Below, piece after piece: positions 1 through 7,657 of a stretch of 20,947 bases of DNA; positions within the stretch are counted from its first letter, which is position 1; every line of letters begins with the position of its first letter. Source of the stretch: Priapulus caudatus. Taxonomy: Eukaryota > Priapulida > Priapulimorpha > Priapulimorphida > Priapulidae. The DNA lies in assembly GCF_000485595.1 (NCBI RefSeq), contig NW_014577064.1, forward strand, positions 96,266 to 117,212. The letters run 5' to 3'. The notes under the pieces were generated by a model. That model did not search any database. It saw only the letters and a program-made list of their open reading frames with translations, and was not told where the DNA came from. The position numbers and the translations under genes were made by a program.

Positions 1-25
1 ACGGCGGGCGGCGGGGGGCGGGTGT

Positions 26-75
26 GCCCGGCACTCGCGGGTGCAGCCCGGCACTATAGATCTCCGCCCGGCACT
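26..75 (+). repeat. three 20-bp tandem units with core GCCCGGCACT
   Basis: The core GCCCGGCACT occurs at 26, 46 and 66, exactly 20 bp apart, and again at 255-264 just after the GGGGGCATGCCCCC repeat. The spacing is direct sequence evidence. Taken together, the four cores probably mark the edges or tail of one interspersed repeat that fills roughly the first 265 bases. Confidence 0.7.
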
Positions 76-133
76 AATTTTTGATATTAAAAAATAAAAA
101 AATAAAAAAGTGATATATATGGGCTTTTTATTG

Positions 134-264
134 CTCAGAATGCAGGAAATTGAGTTTCAGACTATCAAAAATCAATAATTTTCAGGGGGGCATGCCCCCG
201 GACCCCCTTAGATTGGCTTTGCGCCTATGGCGCTTGCATCTTGCGACTGGATGCGCCCGGCACT
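134..264 (+). repeat. dispersed repeat, copy 1, with GGGGGCATGCCCCC palindrome
   Basis: The segment opens with CTCAGAATGCAGGAAATTG, passes through a perfect 14-bp palindrome at 186-199, then a GCGCC-TAT-GGCGC hairpin at 221-233, and ends at a GCCCGGCACT core. A second, more degraded copy lies at 2298-2364. From general familiarity, repeats of this look (GC palindrome, ACCCCCTAG, GCGCC..GGCGC tail) occur in many marine invertebrate genomes. No coding capacity is visible, so it is probably non-autonomous. Confidence 0.6.
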
Positions 265-1084
265 AAAAAATTCTGGGCAGAACCCTGAAGCTTAACATGT
301 CACTCTACTAGTCACGTGCGGCTGACGCATCATACCATACATCTCATGCAAGCTTTGCCGTGCTGCACATGAGTTTTAACAGTTCTCTTGCCATCAGAGT
401 TTTGCGTTGCTAACTGATTGATGCTGCATCTGTTCAGTACATGGTAACAGTCTTCGCTCGCTATGTGTAACTCGTGTGTGAGTTGTACGTTATTGCGGAA
501 ATCCTAATACGAAATCTATTCGTCTATTCCTCCATCTGCATCAGCTGGCAACTGATTGCTATATTTGCTTTTGTTTTAGTTGAACCTGCCTATAATATCA
601 TATCTCTAAACTAGGGCATCATGACTGCCAATGCAGAGGTCACAAATATTCTCGATATGTTTGGTTCCGTTTCTGGTGTATTTGATGCATTGAATAGTGC
701 ATCGACTATGCCCGGTGTAGATTGAATGCTGTTGAAATCATGGCGTTGGTCTTCTAGGCATACATTGTCTCACAACTTGTTTATATTGATAAAGGGGATG
801 GGTCACTAGATCCGGTTACAGTAACCTTTGTGTAGACTTCGCAGTTTAATAAGTGGGTCACTGAAAAGAATGGCGATGGTGGAATGTTGAGAATTGATTT
901 TTGACGATAATCGAACAGCATGTGAGGCATAAAAGTGAGTGGAGATACTAAAAATTTTCAGTAATGTTGCGAAGTTATTAACACACTTAATTAAAATACT
1001 TCTGTGCTTGTAATGCAAAAACATCACCTACGTAGGAACAAATATATGGGCATAATATATATTCTTATATGAGAATGCATGTAT
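265..1084. other. no gene seen
   Basis: About 800 bp of moderately AT-rich sequence with stops in all frames. The only open frame above 70 codons is on the minus strand (806-1027) and has no splice context or recognisable protein character. I see no exon, RNA gene or repeat here. Confidence 0.5.
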
Positions 1085-1133
1085 ATACATATACATGTAT
1101 GTGTACATACATATATATATATATATATATACA
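1085..1133 (+). repeat. AT/TATACA microsatellite
   Basis: Alternating TATACA and TA runs (ATATACATGTATG, then a long AT run at about 1109-1130). This is a simple-sequence tract directly followed by the hairpin at 1138-1165. Confidence 0.85.
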
Positions 1134-1137
1134 TATA

Positions 1138-1165
1138 ATCAGGAGTCTATTGATAGACTCCTGAT
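1138..1165. repeat. perfect 12-bp inverted repeat with 4-nt loop
   Basis: ATCAGGAGTCTA (1138-1149), loop TTGA, then TAGACTCCTGAT (1154-1165). The two arms are exact reverse complements. It is a possible small cruciform or the remnant of a transposon end. There is no T-run after it and no gene next to it, so I do not call a terminator. Confidence 0.8.
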
Positions 1166-1350
1166 ATAATGTATACACATAGAGAAAACATATTCATAGT
1201 GGGAACTTTTCAGGGTGGGGTGGGGTGGTCGTGGGGGGGTAAGTTATTGCTAGAATTTGCGCTCCCAGTCTTTAAGCATGGATCCGTAAATACAACTGCA
1301 GAAGAATTGACACATTTTTAGGTTCTCATGTTAATCAATGTGTCTACTCG

Positions 1351-1685
1351 GGCCACAATAAAAAAAATATTTGTTTGCCCTCACCCGACCCAGGATGAAA
1401 AGTTTGGGTAAGTAGGTAGGCTTTTTATTTTGTTTGAGGGGGGCCTTTTAACAAATCAACAAGGGGGCCCAAATGCTCGGGTGTCCTTGGGTGGAGATAC
1501 CTTTCATGTTGAATGTTTGTTTTGTTTGGTACATATAATGTATTGCCTACAGATTTATATATACCATACAGTGATACAATTTGTAAAAAAAAAGAATGAA
1601 AAAAGATCAATACATTTTTTTGAGTCGGCCCCTTTTTGGCGGTTCGGTCGGGTGAGGGCAAACAAACAATATTTTTATTATGGCC
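1351..1685. mobile_element. MITE-like element, copy 1 (about 40-bp terminal inverted repeats)
   Basis: The left end 1351-1390 (GGCCACAATA ... TTGTTTGCCCTCACCCGACC) is the near-exact reverse complement of the right end 1646-1685 (GGTCGGGTGAGGGCAAACAA ... TTATGGCC), with only small indels in the A/T part. Total length is 335 bp. The interior has a GTAAGTAGGTAGG motif followed by TTTTTATTTTGTTTGA, shared with the copy at 9640-9888. No transposase is encoded; the overlapping open frames on both strands are by-products of the palindromic layout. The flanks share only TCG, so the target duplication, and hence the superfamily, is not settled. Confidence 0.7.
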
Positions 1686-2297
1686 TCGGTTTTCCCTCTG
1701 AATCCCACATATCATACAATCTATCTCTCTTACTTCTGTTACTATTATTACTTTACTGATGGTCACATGCGAAAATGTTGATTAAAAAATAAATATGGGT
1801 GTGTGACAAAAAGTGAGAACGTCTGTCCATTAGAATACAGTCGTTATTCGCCGTCAAGCATTCGCGTAATTAATTCGTTTGTTGGTAGCTGGGGCTACAC
1901 ATAACCCTTGAAGCCTTATCCCAATCCTTACACCTGCTGTATCCCTACGCTTTGACACACCCCTTGGCTTTACCTCCCTCACCTTACCCTCATCCTGAAC
2001 ATTCAGCGATCCCAGACACTAAATGTTTATGTTGCACCTATTCGGGGGTGCATGGGTCAGAGGTTGCATTACGTTTACCTGCGGGCCGTATGTTGTCTGG
2101 GTAGCTGTGTGGGAGAGAGATTGATGAACGATGCTGTAGTCAGAGATGCCAACCACTACGATTTATCCGTGTTTTATACGAATTTCTGTTCCTTTTGGAC
2201 CACTACGACCAGTTTGCATCAAACTACGAATTTCACTGCGATCGGGGGAAAAAAATTTGTCAATGTCATTTTTTTTCAATTTATTGTCATTTTTGAC
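1686..2297. other. no gene seen
   Basis: Intergenic or intronic sequence left of the first supported exon. A 117-codon open frame (2052-2405) runs into the degraded repeat copy at 2298-2364 and has neither splice signals nor protein-like composition, so I leave it out. Confidence 0.5.
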
Positions 2298-2364
2298 CCT
2301 CAGAATGCAGGAAATTGCATCTCAGAATCAAAAATTTTTCCGGGGGGCATGCCTGACCCCCTAG
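2298..2364 (+). repeat. dispersed repeat, copy 2
   Basis: CCTCAGAATGCAGGAAATTG is followed by a T-rich stretch, then CGGGGGGCATGCCTGACCCCCTAG. It matches the copy at 134-210, but the GC palindrome has lost its right arm. It lies about 200 bp upstream of exon A, in the intron leading to it. Confidence 0.55.
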
Positions 2365-2477
2365 CAAACTCGGGTCACTACGTGACCCTCGAAATACTAA
2401 TTTGAGCGCCAGAAACTACAGATTGCTTCAAATATGTGTTGGCATCTCTGTGTAGTAGTGGTGGCGGCAGCAGCACG

Positions 2478-2497
2478 CGTGTGTGTGTGTGCGTGTG
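2478..2497 (+). repeat. (GT)n microsatellite in the intron before exon A
   Basis: A short GT run (GTGTGTGTGTGTGCGTGTGG) about 65 bp upstream of the exon A acceptor. It adds a weak U-rich element to the intron end but is not the polypyrimidine tract itself. Confidence 0.7.
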
Positions 2498-2562
2498 GTG
2501 TACGTGATGCTGCGTGGGGGGACGGCGCGACTCAGCCGGCCGTCATTGCGTTCTGTCTGCAG

Positions 2563-2759
2563 GGAACCACGCGCTGGGCGTGGAGGGAGGCCCGCTCGCC
2601 CCCAGCCTGCACGCGCTGCCGACCGCTTACTTCGACGTCGCTCGTCACGGCGATGCCGCGAACGGCGCGCGCGACAAGTTCGTTCCCTCCGCCAACCACG
2701 ACATCCTGCGTGACTTTGTCAACGTCGTGTGTCCCGAGGGCCAGTCGGGCGGCATGCAG
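2563..2759 (+). CDS. exon A, internal exon of an unrecognised Pro/Ser/Thr-rich protein
   Basis: The acceptor is TTCTGTCTGCAG at 2551-2562 and the donor is CAG|GTGAGC at 2759/2760, both strong. The exon enters with two bases that finish a split codon and leaves in phase 0. It encodes 65 residues starting NHALGVEGGPL and ending EGQSGGMQ. Composition is protein-like, with mixed hydrophobic, acidic and basic residues (for example HALPTAYFDVARHGD and SANHDILRDFVNVVCPEG), and differs from the GT-rich sequence around it. It probably forms a small folded segment, unlike the low-complexity exons that follow. The upstream exon would have to end in phase 1; I find no candidate between 1 and 2562, so it lies outside the window. 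I do not recognise the family. Confidence 0.7.
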
Positions 2760-2927
2760 GTGAGCGCGTTTAATCTCGTTAAGTCGCAGGTGTAGTCGGC
2801 GGTACTGCCGGTTCAGGTGAGAAACGTGCGTTGAAATCACTGCGTGCGTTGATAAGCGCTTGCCTACATCTGTATGTGTGCGTGCCTTCGTGTGATCGTG
2901 TGTGTGCGTGCGTTCTCGGGCAGGTGA

Positions 2928-2952
2928 GTGTGTGTGTGTGTGTGTGTGTGTG
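2928..2952 (+). repeat. (GT)n microsatellite
   Basis: About 12 GT units inside intron A-B. The surrounding 2880-2960 stretch is also GTGC-rich, which creates spurious Thr/His-rich open frames on the opposite strand. Confidence 0.9.
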
Positions 2953-3169
2953 CACGTATGTGTCCACCTGAGTTGAAGCATTTGTGTTTCCAGTGTCGTC
3001 TGTATGTGTGCCATCGTTCGCTGAGCCTGTAAAAACCCTGTTGCAAATGCTTTTTGTCCGTAGCGAGAGCAACGTCCCAGCAGTGAGACAGACGCGCATT
3101 TGATATCGAGCGGAGGAGAGGTAAATGGCTCAAGTCTATACCAAAATGTCTCGATGTTCGTATCTATCG

Positions 3170-3190
3170 CCTCTCTCTCTCTCTCTCTCT
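3170..3190 (+). repeat. (CT)n microsatellite
   Basis: A run of about 10 CT units inside intron A-B. No AG acceptor follows closely, so it does not appear to serve as a polypyrimidine tract. Confidence 0.9.
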
Positions 3191-3965
3191 ATGTGCTAGT
3201 GTGTTTTTGTGTTATTCTTATATGATCCCAAAGCCTTTTGTATGCTCTCAAGTCTAGCTTGTAAAGCTGCTCTTGATACAAATGTAATTGTTTTTTCGGT
3301 ATCAGATGACAACCGTTTGGAAGGAGTGCATCTTACAGTGTTCCCCACCCCCACTCCACTAATACAGCCTTAATGTTTTTTGCTTCCTCTTCTTCTAAGC
3401 AGCATAAGCAGGTGGAGAATGAGAGGGTGGGACAGAAAGCGTTGCTTTGTTACGTAAATAAAAGAGCAAAGCGATTTGTCGCCATCTTCCGTGATCGATT
3501 CGTGCCGTTCTGTTTTTTTACAATGGATTTCGTTTTCAGATCCCCGCCTTTGCAATTCCATTTATTGTAATTCTGACGATGCTAGTCGTTTTTTTTATCA
3601 TCTTGAGCAGATATCTTTAGCTGATTTTGTATTTTTATCTATTGTTTGTTTACTTCAATTTCTTGAACTGCTATATTTCTGTGTTTGTTATATTCTCTCA
3701 GTTATACTGCAAAGAATGATAGAGAATGTGCCTTTCGGTTAGCCTTCTTGAGGTCACTGAGAGGATTCTGCTCTCGCACGCTGTTCTGCACATCTGTTTC
3801 GCCACATTCTGTTCTTTATGTATTTATTAGATGGTTCTAGATCTGCCATAAGCTAATATCAGTACGGGCAAGGATATTACCAAGGAGGAGGTTATTGACA
3901 TGTAGTGATCATGGCGCTTCTCGAAGCCGGAAATAATAAGTCGTATGGACTTTCTTTCATTTCAG

Positions 3966-4221
3966 TCGAGCCCCTCGACCCCAACTCATCATAGTCCATC
4001 AAAGCTTCCACATCTGTTCCCCACCATGTTACCACCGCCTCCCCCGCCGCCGATGGCGCGACCCGTCCCCATAGTGCGTTCCACGGCCGACTTGCGGAGT
4101 GGTTCGGAGGGGGGTGCGGATTCACCGAGCCCGGACTCTTCGGAGTGTCGGCAGGCTCCTTCACCTACGACTACGTCTGCGACAACTATGGGTTCGATGA
4201 ACACAGACTTCATTAGAATGA
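3966..4221 (+). CDS. exon B, polyproline and Ser-rich linker of the same gene
   Basis: The acceptor is TTTCTTTCATTTCAG ending at 3965, entry is phase 0, and the donor is ATGA|GTGAGT at 4221/4222 in phase 1. It encodes 85 residues: a Ser/Pro start (SSPSTPTHHSPSKLPHLF), a seven-proline run (MLPPPPPPPMARP), a PVPIVRSTADLRS segment, an acidic Ser/Pro stretch (GADSPSPDSSE) and a Thr-rich end. This looks like an intrinsically disordered region. A polyproline run of this type is a potential binding site for SH3, WW or EVH1 domains (general knowledge, not shown here), and the SP/TP pairs are potential proline-directed kinase sites. The opposite-strand open frames over this exon are shadows. Confidence 0.75.
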
Positions 4222-5156
4222 GTGAGTCCTTTCTACTGCAGCAAGTTAGAGCTTATCCCCAATGCTGCCTGACTTTGGTGTGACACAGTATTTCAACAAT
4301 CACCTGTAATGTTTTACGTACTTGCTCTTCAAAAACAAGAAGCAGTTAGTAAGGGTGTGGGATATATATATATATAATTACTTGAGGATACTCTCAACCT
4401 TTTGCACGGGTATTGCTCTAATGAAGATTAAGTGTTTATTGACGAATGAATCGAATCAATCTCTATGCTCGAGGCAAAAAATTTCATGAAATTTCCAGCA
4501 CCTAATTATGTTACCACAAAAATTTTGAATTTTTATGTAAAAATGATATTTTGGATATTTCTCAATTACCAGAAAGAGTGAGGATACAAAATTTTTACCA
4601 CATGTTAAGCACAATATGTACCAAAATAGCGCATCAGGATTTTTCTTTAAGTTTCATATTTACCAAGAAAATGTTTTAAAAAGCCTAAAATTCAAGTCGC
4701 ACGTCTGAATTTAAAATCTTTGCGACTAAAGCGACATAACTCATAAAATACGGCACTTAATAACAATTCCTGACGCACTTTTTTACAACAATATGTTACC
4801 ATTAAAACGAGTGTAAAATTAAATTATTCCAAGTTGTAATCACAGAGAAATATCCATTTATACATCGACTACTAAGTCAGAAATTGGAACGGAGAAATCA
4901 GCGTTTTTCTGACGTCAGCCGCGGCTCGCTACACATGTACGCGGGCAAGCAAAACGCTCTGACAGTTCACATGTACCGTTATATGGAGAAATGAGCATGT
5001 ACACAGGTGGCACATAGTGTTAGCCATCGAATAAAGTTGAAAATGAAAAATCGGTTAAAATTTTCCTAAAACCTTGAGAGTATCCTTAATTACACGTCGT
5101 ACCAGAAATGTTCCGGTTCATCGTATTAGCATCTGACAACTGTTGCACTGTTGCAG
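4222..5156 (+). other. intron B-C
   Basis: A 935-bp intron with GTGAGT donor and CACTGTTGCAG acceptor. Most of it is occupied by the inverted-ended insertion at 4382-5086. No open frame in it looks coding. Confidence 0.65.
4382..5086. mobile_element. 705-bp MITE-like insertion with 13-bp inverted ends
   Basis: AGGATACTCTCAA at 4385-4397 is the exact reverse complement of TTGAGAGTATCCT at 5074-5086. The direct repeat TAATTAC lies at 4375-4381 and 5087-5093, immediately outside, as expected for a target-site duplication. The left end carries three extra bases (TTG) before the inverted repeat. The interior is AT-rich with stops in all frames, so it is non-autonomous. It also contains a full CRE palindrome TGACGTCA at 4910-4917. 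The class is uncertain, since a 7-bp duplication does not settle the superfamily. Confidence 0.5.
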
Positions 5157-5296
5157 TTCCGCTAACGTCGAGTCCCGGCACGCCGCCATTCAGTCGCACG
5201 GTGATGGGCAGTCCGTTCGCAGCCATTGGCAGCCGTGCCGAGCATGGCTTCATGCACATCCATCCACAGCCTCCCGGCGCAACACACTTCGGCACG
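5157..5296 (+). CDS. exon C, Pro/Gly/His-rich segment of the same gene
   Basis: The acceptor is TGCACTGTTGCAG ending at 5156, the entry phase is 1 and the donor is ACG|GTAAGG at 5296/5297 in phase 0. The base left over from exon B plus the first two bases here make ATT (Ile). It encodes 46 further residues, PLTSSPGTPPFSRTVMGSPF at the start and HIHPQPPGATHFGT at the end, with an AIGSRAEHGFM stretch between. Like exon B it appears disordered, with several SP/TP pairs. The overlapping 121-codon frame on the opposite strand (5086-5451) is a shadow. Confidence 0.72.
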
Positions 5297-5664
5297 GTAA
5301 GGACACGCTCGCTCACGCCTGTCGTCGCGGCAACATTTTCAGCGAGACGTCTTTCCGAGTCGGCCGCGTCCCACGTTGCGTTGTAATTGGATTCGCTGGT
5401 GGGGTCAGACGCGCGCTTGGGTGAGGGGGGATTTGCTAGAGCAACCATCATTCAATGTTAGATGTACACCGACATTAGTGTATATAGGGTATAAGCTGGT
5501 ATTTGACTGATAGAGCTTACCAACGTGTTTATGCCCGTATCTATGTTCTTTTTTTAGCTCCCCGAGCCCAAGAGTACGTGAGACGTGCGGGGGGTTTCCA
5601 TTGCAGGTTTTCAGCTACCCTAACCTGAGTACGTAAGATATATATGCAGGCGTTTCCATTGCAG
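5297..5664 (+). other. intron C-D
   Basis: A 368-bp intron with GTAAGG donor and TTTCCATTGCAG acceptor. It contains a second, upstream copy of the whole acceptor plus the first 23 bases of exon D (5594-5629). Confidence 0.65.
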
Positions 5665-5687
5665 GTTTTCAGCTACCCTAACCTGAG
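5594..5687 (+). repeat. 36-bp direct duplication of the exon D acceptor and exon start
   Basis: The 36 bases at 5594-5629 (GTTTCCATTGCAG then GTTTTCAGCTACCCTAACCTGAG) recur exactly at 5652-5687, 58 bp downstream. The downstream copy continues into the open exon D. The upstream copy runs into GTACGTAAG, so use of its acceptor gives an in-frame TAA at 5634-5636 unless a 22- or 26-nt microexon is spliced out to GTACGT or GTAAGA, which would shift the frame. Downstream use is therefore the coding choice. Confidence 0.85.
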
Positions 5688-5905
5688 CCCGATGCCGATC
5701 AACCTGCCGATGTCGGTGATGAGCGGAGTCATCAGTCCGACGTCGATCAGCCTCTTCACGTCGCCCGTGACGACGCCACGCACGACGCCACGCTCTACGC
5801 CCGTGCCGCGCTGGAACCAGCCGTTCATCACGCTCGAGGATGCCGACTACGTCATCCAGGGCCTGCTGCCCAACGTCAACCCCGACGACGCCCTGCTCAA
5901 CGAAG
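5665..5905 (+). CDS. exon D, TP/SP-repeat segment of the same gene
   Basis: The acceptor is TTTCCATTGCAG ending at 5664, entry is phase 0, and the donor is GAAG|GTGCTT at 5905/5906 in phase 1; this donor is weaker than the others. It encodes 80 residues. They begin VFSYPNLSPMPINLPMSVMS, continue with a Ser/Thr/Val/Ile-rich stretch, then the repeat TTPRTTPRSTPVPRW, then an acidic-hydrophobic part (FITLEDADYVIQGLLPNVNP) and DDALLNE. The tripled T-P-R motif and the following W are the most conserved-looking element of the gene and suggest a docking or phosphorylation motif in a nuclear regulator; that role is inferred, not shown. High GC at third positions and even composition separate it sharply from the CCTG array that starts a few bases after the donor. 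Confidence 0.8.
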
Positions 5906-5909
5906 GTGC

Positions 5910-6975
5910 TTGCTCTGCCTTGCCTGCCTGCGTGGGTGCCTGCCCTGCCCTGCCCTGCCTGCCTGCCTGCCTGCATGGCTGCTCTGCCTGCATGTCTGCC
6001 TGCCCTGCACTGCCTGCATGGCTGCTCTGCCTGCATGTCTGCCCTGCCTGCTTGCCTGCCCTGCACTGCCTGTCTGCCTGCCCTGCCTGCCTGCCTGCCT
6101 GCCTGCCCTGCCTGCACTCGCCTGCCCTGACTTGCCTGCCCTGCCTGTCTGCCCTGCTTGCCTGCCCTGCCTGTCTGCGTGCCTGCACTGCCTGCACTGC
6201 CGTGCCTGCGGCCTGCCCTGCCCTGCCTGCCCTGCCTGCTGCTGTTCACTGACCTGCCGTGTCCTGCCCTGCCTGCCCTGCGTGCCTGCCTGCTGTCCGT
6301 TCCTGCCTTGCGTGCCTGGTCTCTCCTCTGTCCCCTGCTTGCCCTGGCCTGCCTGGTCACTGCCTGCGATGCCTGCCCTGCTTGCCTGCGTGCCTGACCC
6401 TGCCTGCCCCTGTCCTGTCTGCGCCTGACTGCCTGCCCTGCCTGCCTGCCCTTGCCTGCATCGGCTGCCTGCCTGCCACTGCCTGCCCTGCTTGCCTGCC
6501 CTGCCTGTTCTGCGTGCCTGCCCCTGCCTGCCTGCATCGCTGCCCTGCCTGCACTGCCTGCCCTGCTTGCCTGCCCTTGCCTGCCTGCTATCGGCTGGCC
6601 CTGCTTGCACTGCCTGCCCTGCCTGTCTGACGGCCTGCCCTGCCTGCACTGCCTTCCCTGCTTGCCTGCCCTGCCTGCCTGCATCGCTGCCCTGCCTGCA
6701 CTGCCTGCCCTGCTTGCCTGCCCTGCCTGTCTGCGTGCCTGCCCTGCCTGCCTGCGTCACTGCCTGCGTGCCTTGCATCTTCTGCCCTGCCTGCACTGCC
6801 TGCCCTGGCTTCCTGCCTGCTGGCCTGCAGCGCTGCCCTGCCTGCACTGCCTGCCCTGCTTGCCTGCCCTGCCTGCCTGCATCCTGCCCTGCCTGCCACT
6901 CCTGCCCTCTTGCGCTGCCTGCCTGTCTGCGTGCCTGCCCTGCCTGCCTGCGTCACTGCCCTGCTGCATCGCTGT
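5910..6975 (+). repeat. CCTG/CCTGC satellite array with a 146-bp higher-order period
   Basis: About 1.07 kb built almost only of CCTG tetramers and CCTGC pentamers with variants (CACTG, CTTG, GCATCG). Higher-order structure is visible: CATCGCTGCCCTGCCTGCAC begins at 6535 and 6682, and a one-base variant begins at 6828, giving steps of 147 and 146 bp. A CATCGCTG also ends the array at 6967. Near the left end, CTGCATGGCTGCTCTGCCTG begins at 5971 and 6014, a 43-bp step. The mix of 4- and 5-base units lacks stop codons, so it produces long false frames on both strands. Confidence 0.95.
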
Positions 6976-7337
6976 ACTGAACAAACATCAAATACTAAAT
7001 TATAACTTGTTTTATCATAGAAAATAACTGTTAATGAAAACCGAGATCGGCTCGGCTGTGTCCCGGATGTGTAAAAACTGTAAACATTCGAACGTACTAG
7101 TTTCGTGAGACTGTTTAGTTGCAGGAGAAATTTTATGGAAGTAGCAATACAATTGAGTTGTAGTGAATTTTCACAACATAGACGAGGTATATCTATGCAT
7201 TTTGTTGCGAGAACGTGCCGTTTTAACGACTAGCTGTAAATGTCAACGTGTGTGTAACTGCATATCTACGTGTAACGTGAGGAGTAGGTGCGCGTGGAAC
7301 ATGGCTGACCCACGCGTGTATTTGCTTTTGATGTACA

Positions 7338-7351
7338 CGATCGATCGATCG
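7338..7351. repeat. CGATCGATCGATCG palindrome
   Basis: A 14-bp perfect palindrome of GATC units between the two 58-bp repeats. Short and possibly fortuitous. Confidence 0.7.
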
Positions 7352-7479
7352 CGTACTATATCCGGCCTGCGTAGCACGCGCGGCATACATTTGATCACGC
7401 TCGCTCCGCGAATTGCTCGCTCTCTTTTGAATGAGATTAGCACGTAAGAAACAACTATTTTTATAACATAGACACTTTG

Positions 7480-7576
7480 AAATTTTAGTGGCCCGATCGG
7501 GCCACCAAATTTTAACTTTTTGAAATTTTGGTGGCCCGACATCAAGTTTTGGTGGCCCCGGGCGACCGGGCCACCG
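7480..7576. repeat. GGTGGCCC palindrome cluster
   Basis: A perfect 18-bp palindrome GTGGCCCGATCGGGCCAC (7488-7505) sits inside a longer imperfect one with AAATTTT arms. It is followed by TTTTGGTGGCCCGAC, TTTTGGTGGCCCCGGGCGACC and GGGCCACCG. The same module thus appears at least three times in alternating orientation within 100 bp. This looks like a decayed transposon end or nested copies of one. No coding sequence. Confidence 0.65.
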
Positions 7577-7657
7577 CTAGTGTCGAGCGTTGTGTAACGT
7601 GAGGAGTAGGTGCGCGTGGAACATGGCTGACCCACGCGTGTATTTGCTTCGTATCAG

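Larger units (their letters stand above)
2760..3965 (+). other. intron A-B
   Basis: A 1,206-bp intron with GTGAGC donor and TTTCTTTCATTTCAG acceptor. It holds a (GT)n run at about 2928-2952 and a (CT)n run at 3170-3190. Open frames in it on both strands are AT-rich and have no splice support. I see no further coding exon; the phase-0 end of A matches the phase-0 start of B directly. Confidence 0.65.
7270..7649 (+). repeat. 58-bp direct repeat, two identical copies 322 bp apart
   Basis: Positions 7270-7327 and 7592-7649 are identical over 58 bp (start GTGTAACGTGAGGAGTAGG, end CACGCGTGTATTTGCTT). Each copy holds a small stem, CGCGTGG with CCACGCG, around AACATGGCTGAC. The right copy is followed at once by CGTATCAG, the exon E acceptor, and its GGCTGAC fits a branch-point motif, so it supplies the 3' end of this intron. 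The left copy lacks the CAG. Confidence 0.9.
5906..7657 (+). other. intron D-E
   Basis: A 1,752-bp intron with GTGCTT donor and TTTGCTTCGTATCAG acceptor. About 60 percent is the CCTG/CCTGC array, followed by AT-rich sequence, a palindrome cluster at 7480-7576 and two copies of a 58-bp repeat, the second abutting the acceptor. Apparent coding frames in the array are repeat artefacts. Confidence 0.65.

Noticed and set aside
1425-1766. Overlapping 109- and 113-codon frames on both strands
   Set aside because: They fill the MITE at 1351-1685 and reflect its inverted-repeat structure, not a protein.
2052-2405. 117-codon plus-strand frame
   Set aside because: Runs through a dispersed repeat, has no acceptor or donor, and its composition looks random.
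3858-3902. Codon-like stretch reading STGKDITKEEVIDM then stop, preceded by AG
   Set aside because: It looks like protein, but it has no donor, would break the phase-0 join from exon A to exon B, and is too short to support.
5620-6847. Minus-strand frames of 354 and 316 codons, rich in Gln, Ala, Gly and Arg
   Set aside because: They lie on the CCTG/CCTGC array, whose 4- and 5-base units lack stop codons on both strands. Composition is pure repeat, with no splice context.
5906-7027. Plus-strand Cys/Leu/Pro/Ala-rich frames after exon D (up to 191 codons)
   Set aside because: Same array; exon D ends at a phase-matched donor at 5905, and the frames are repeat translation.
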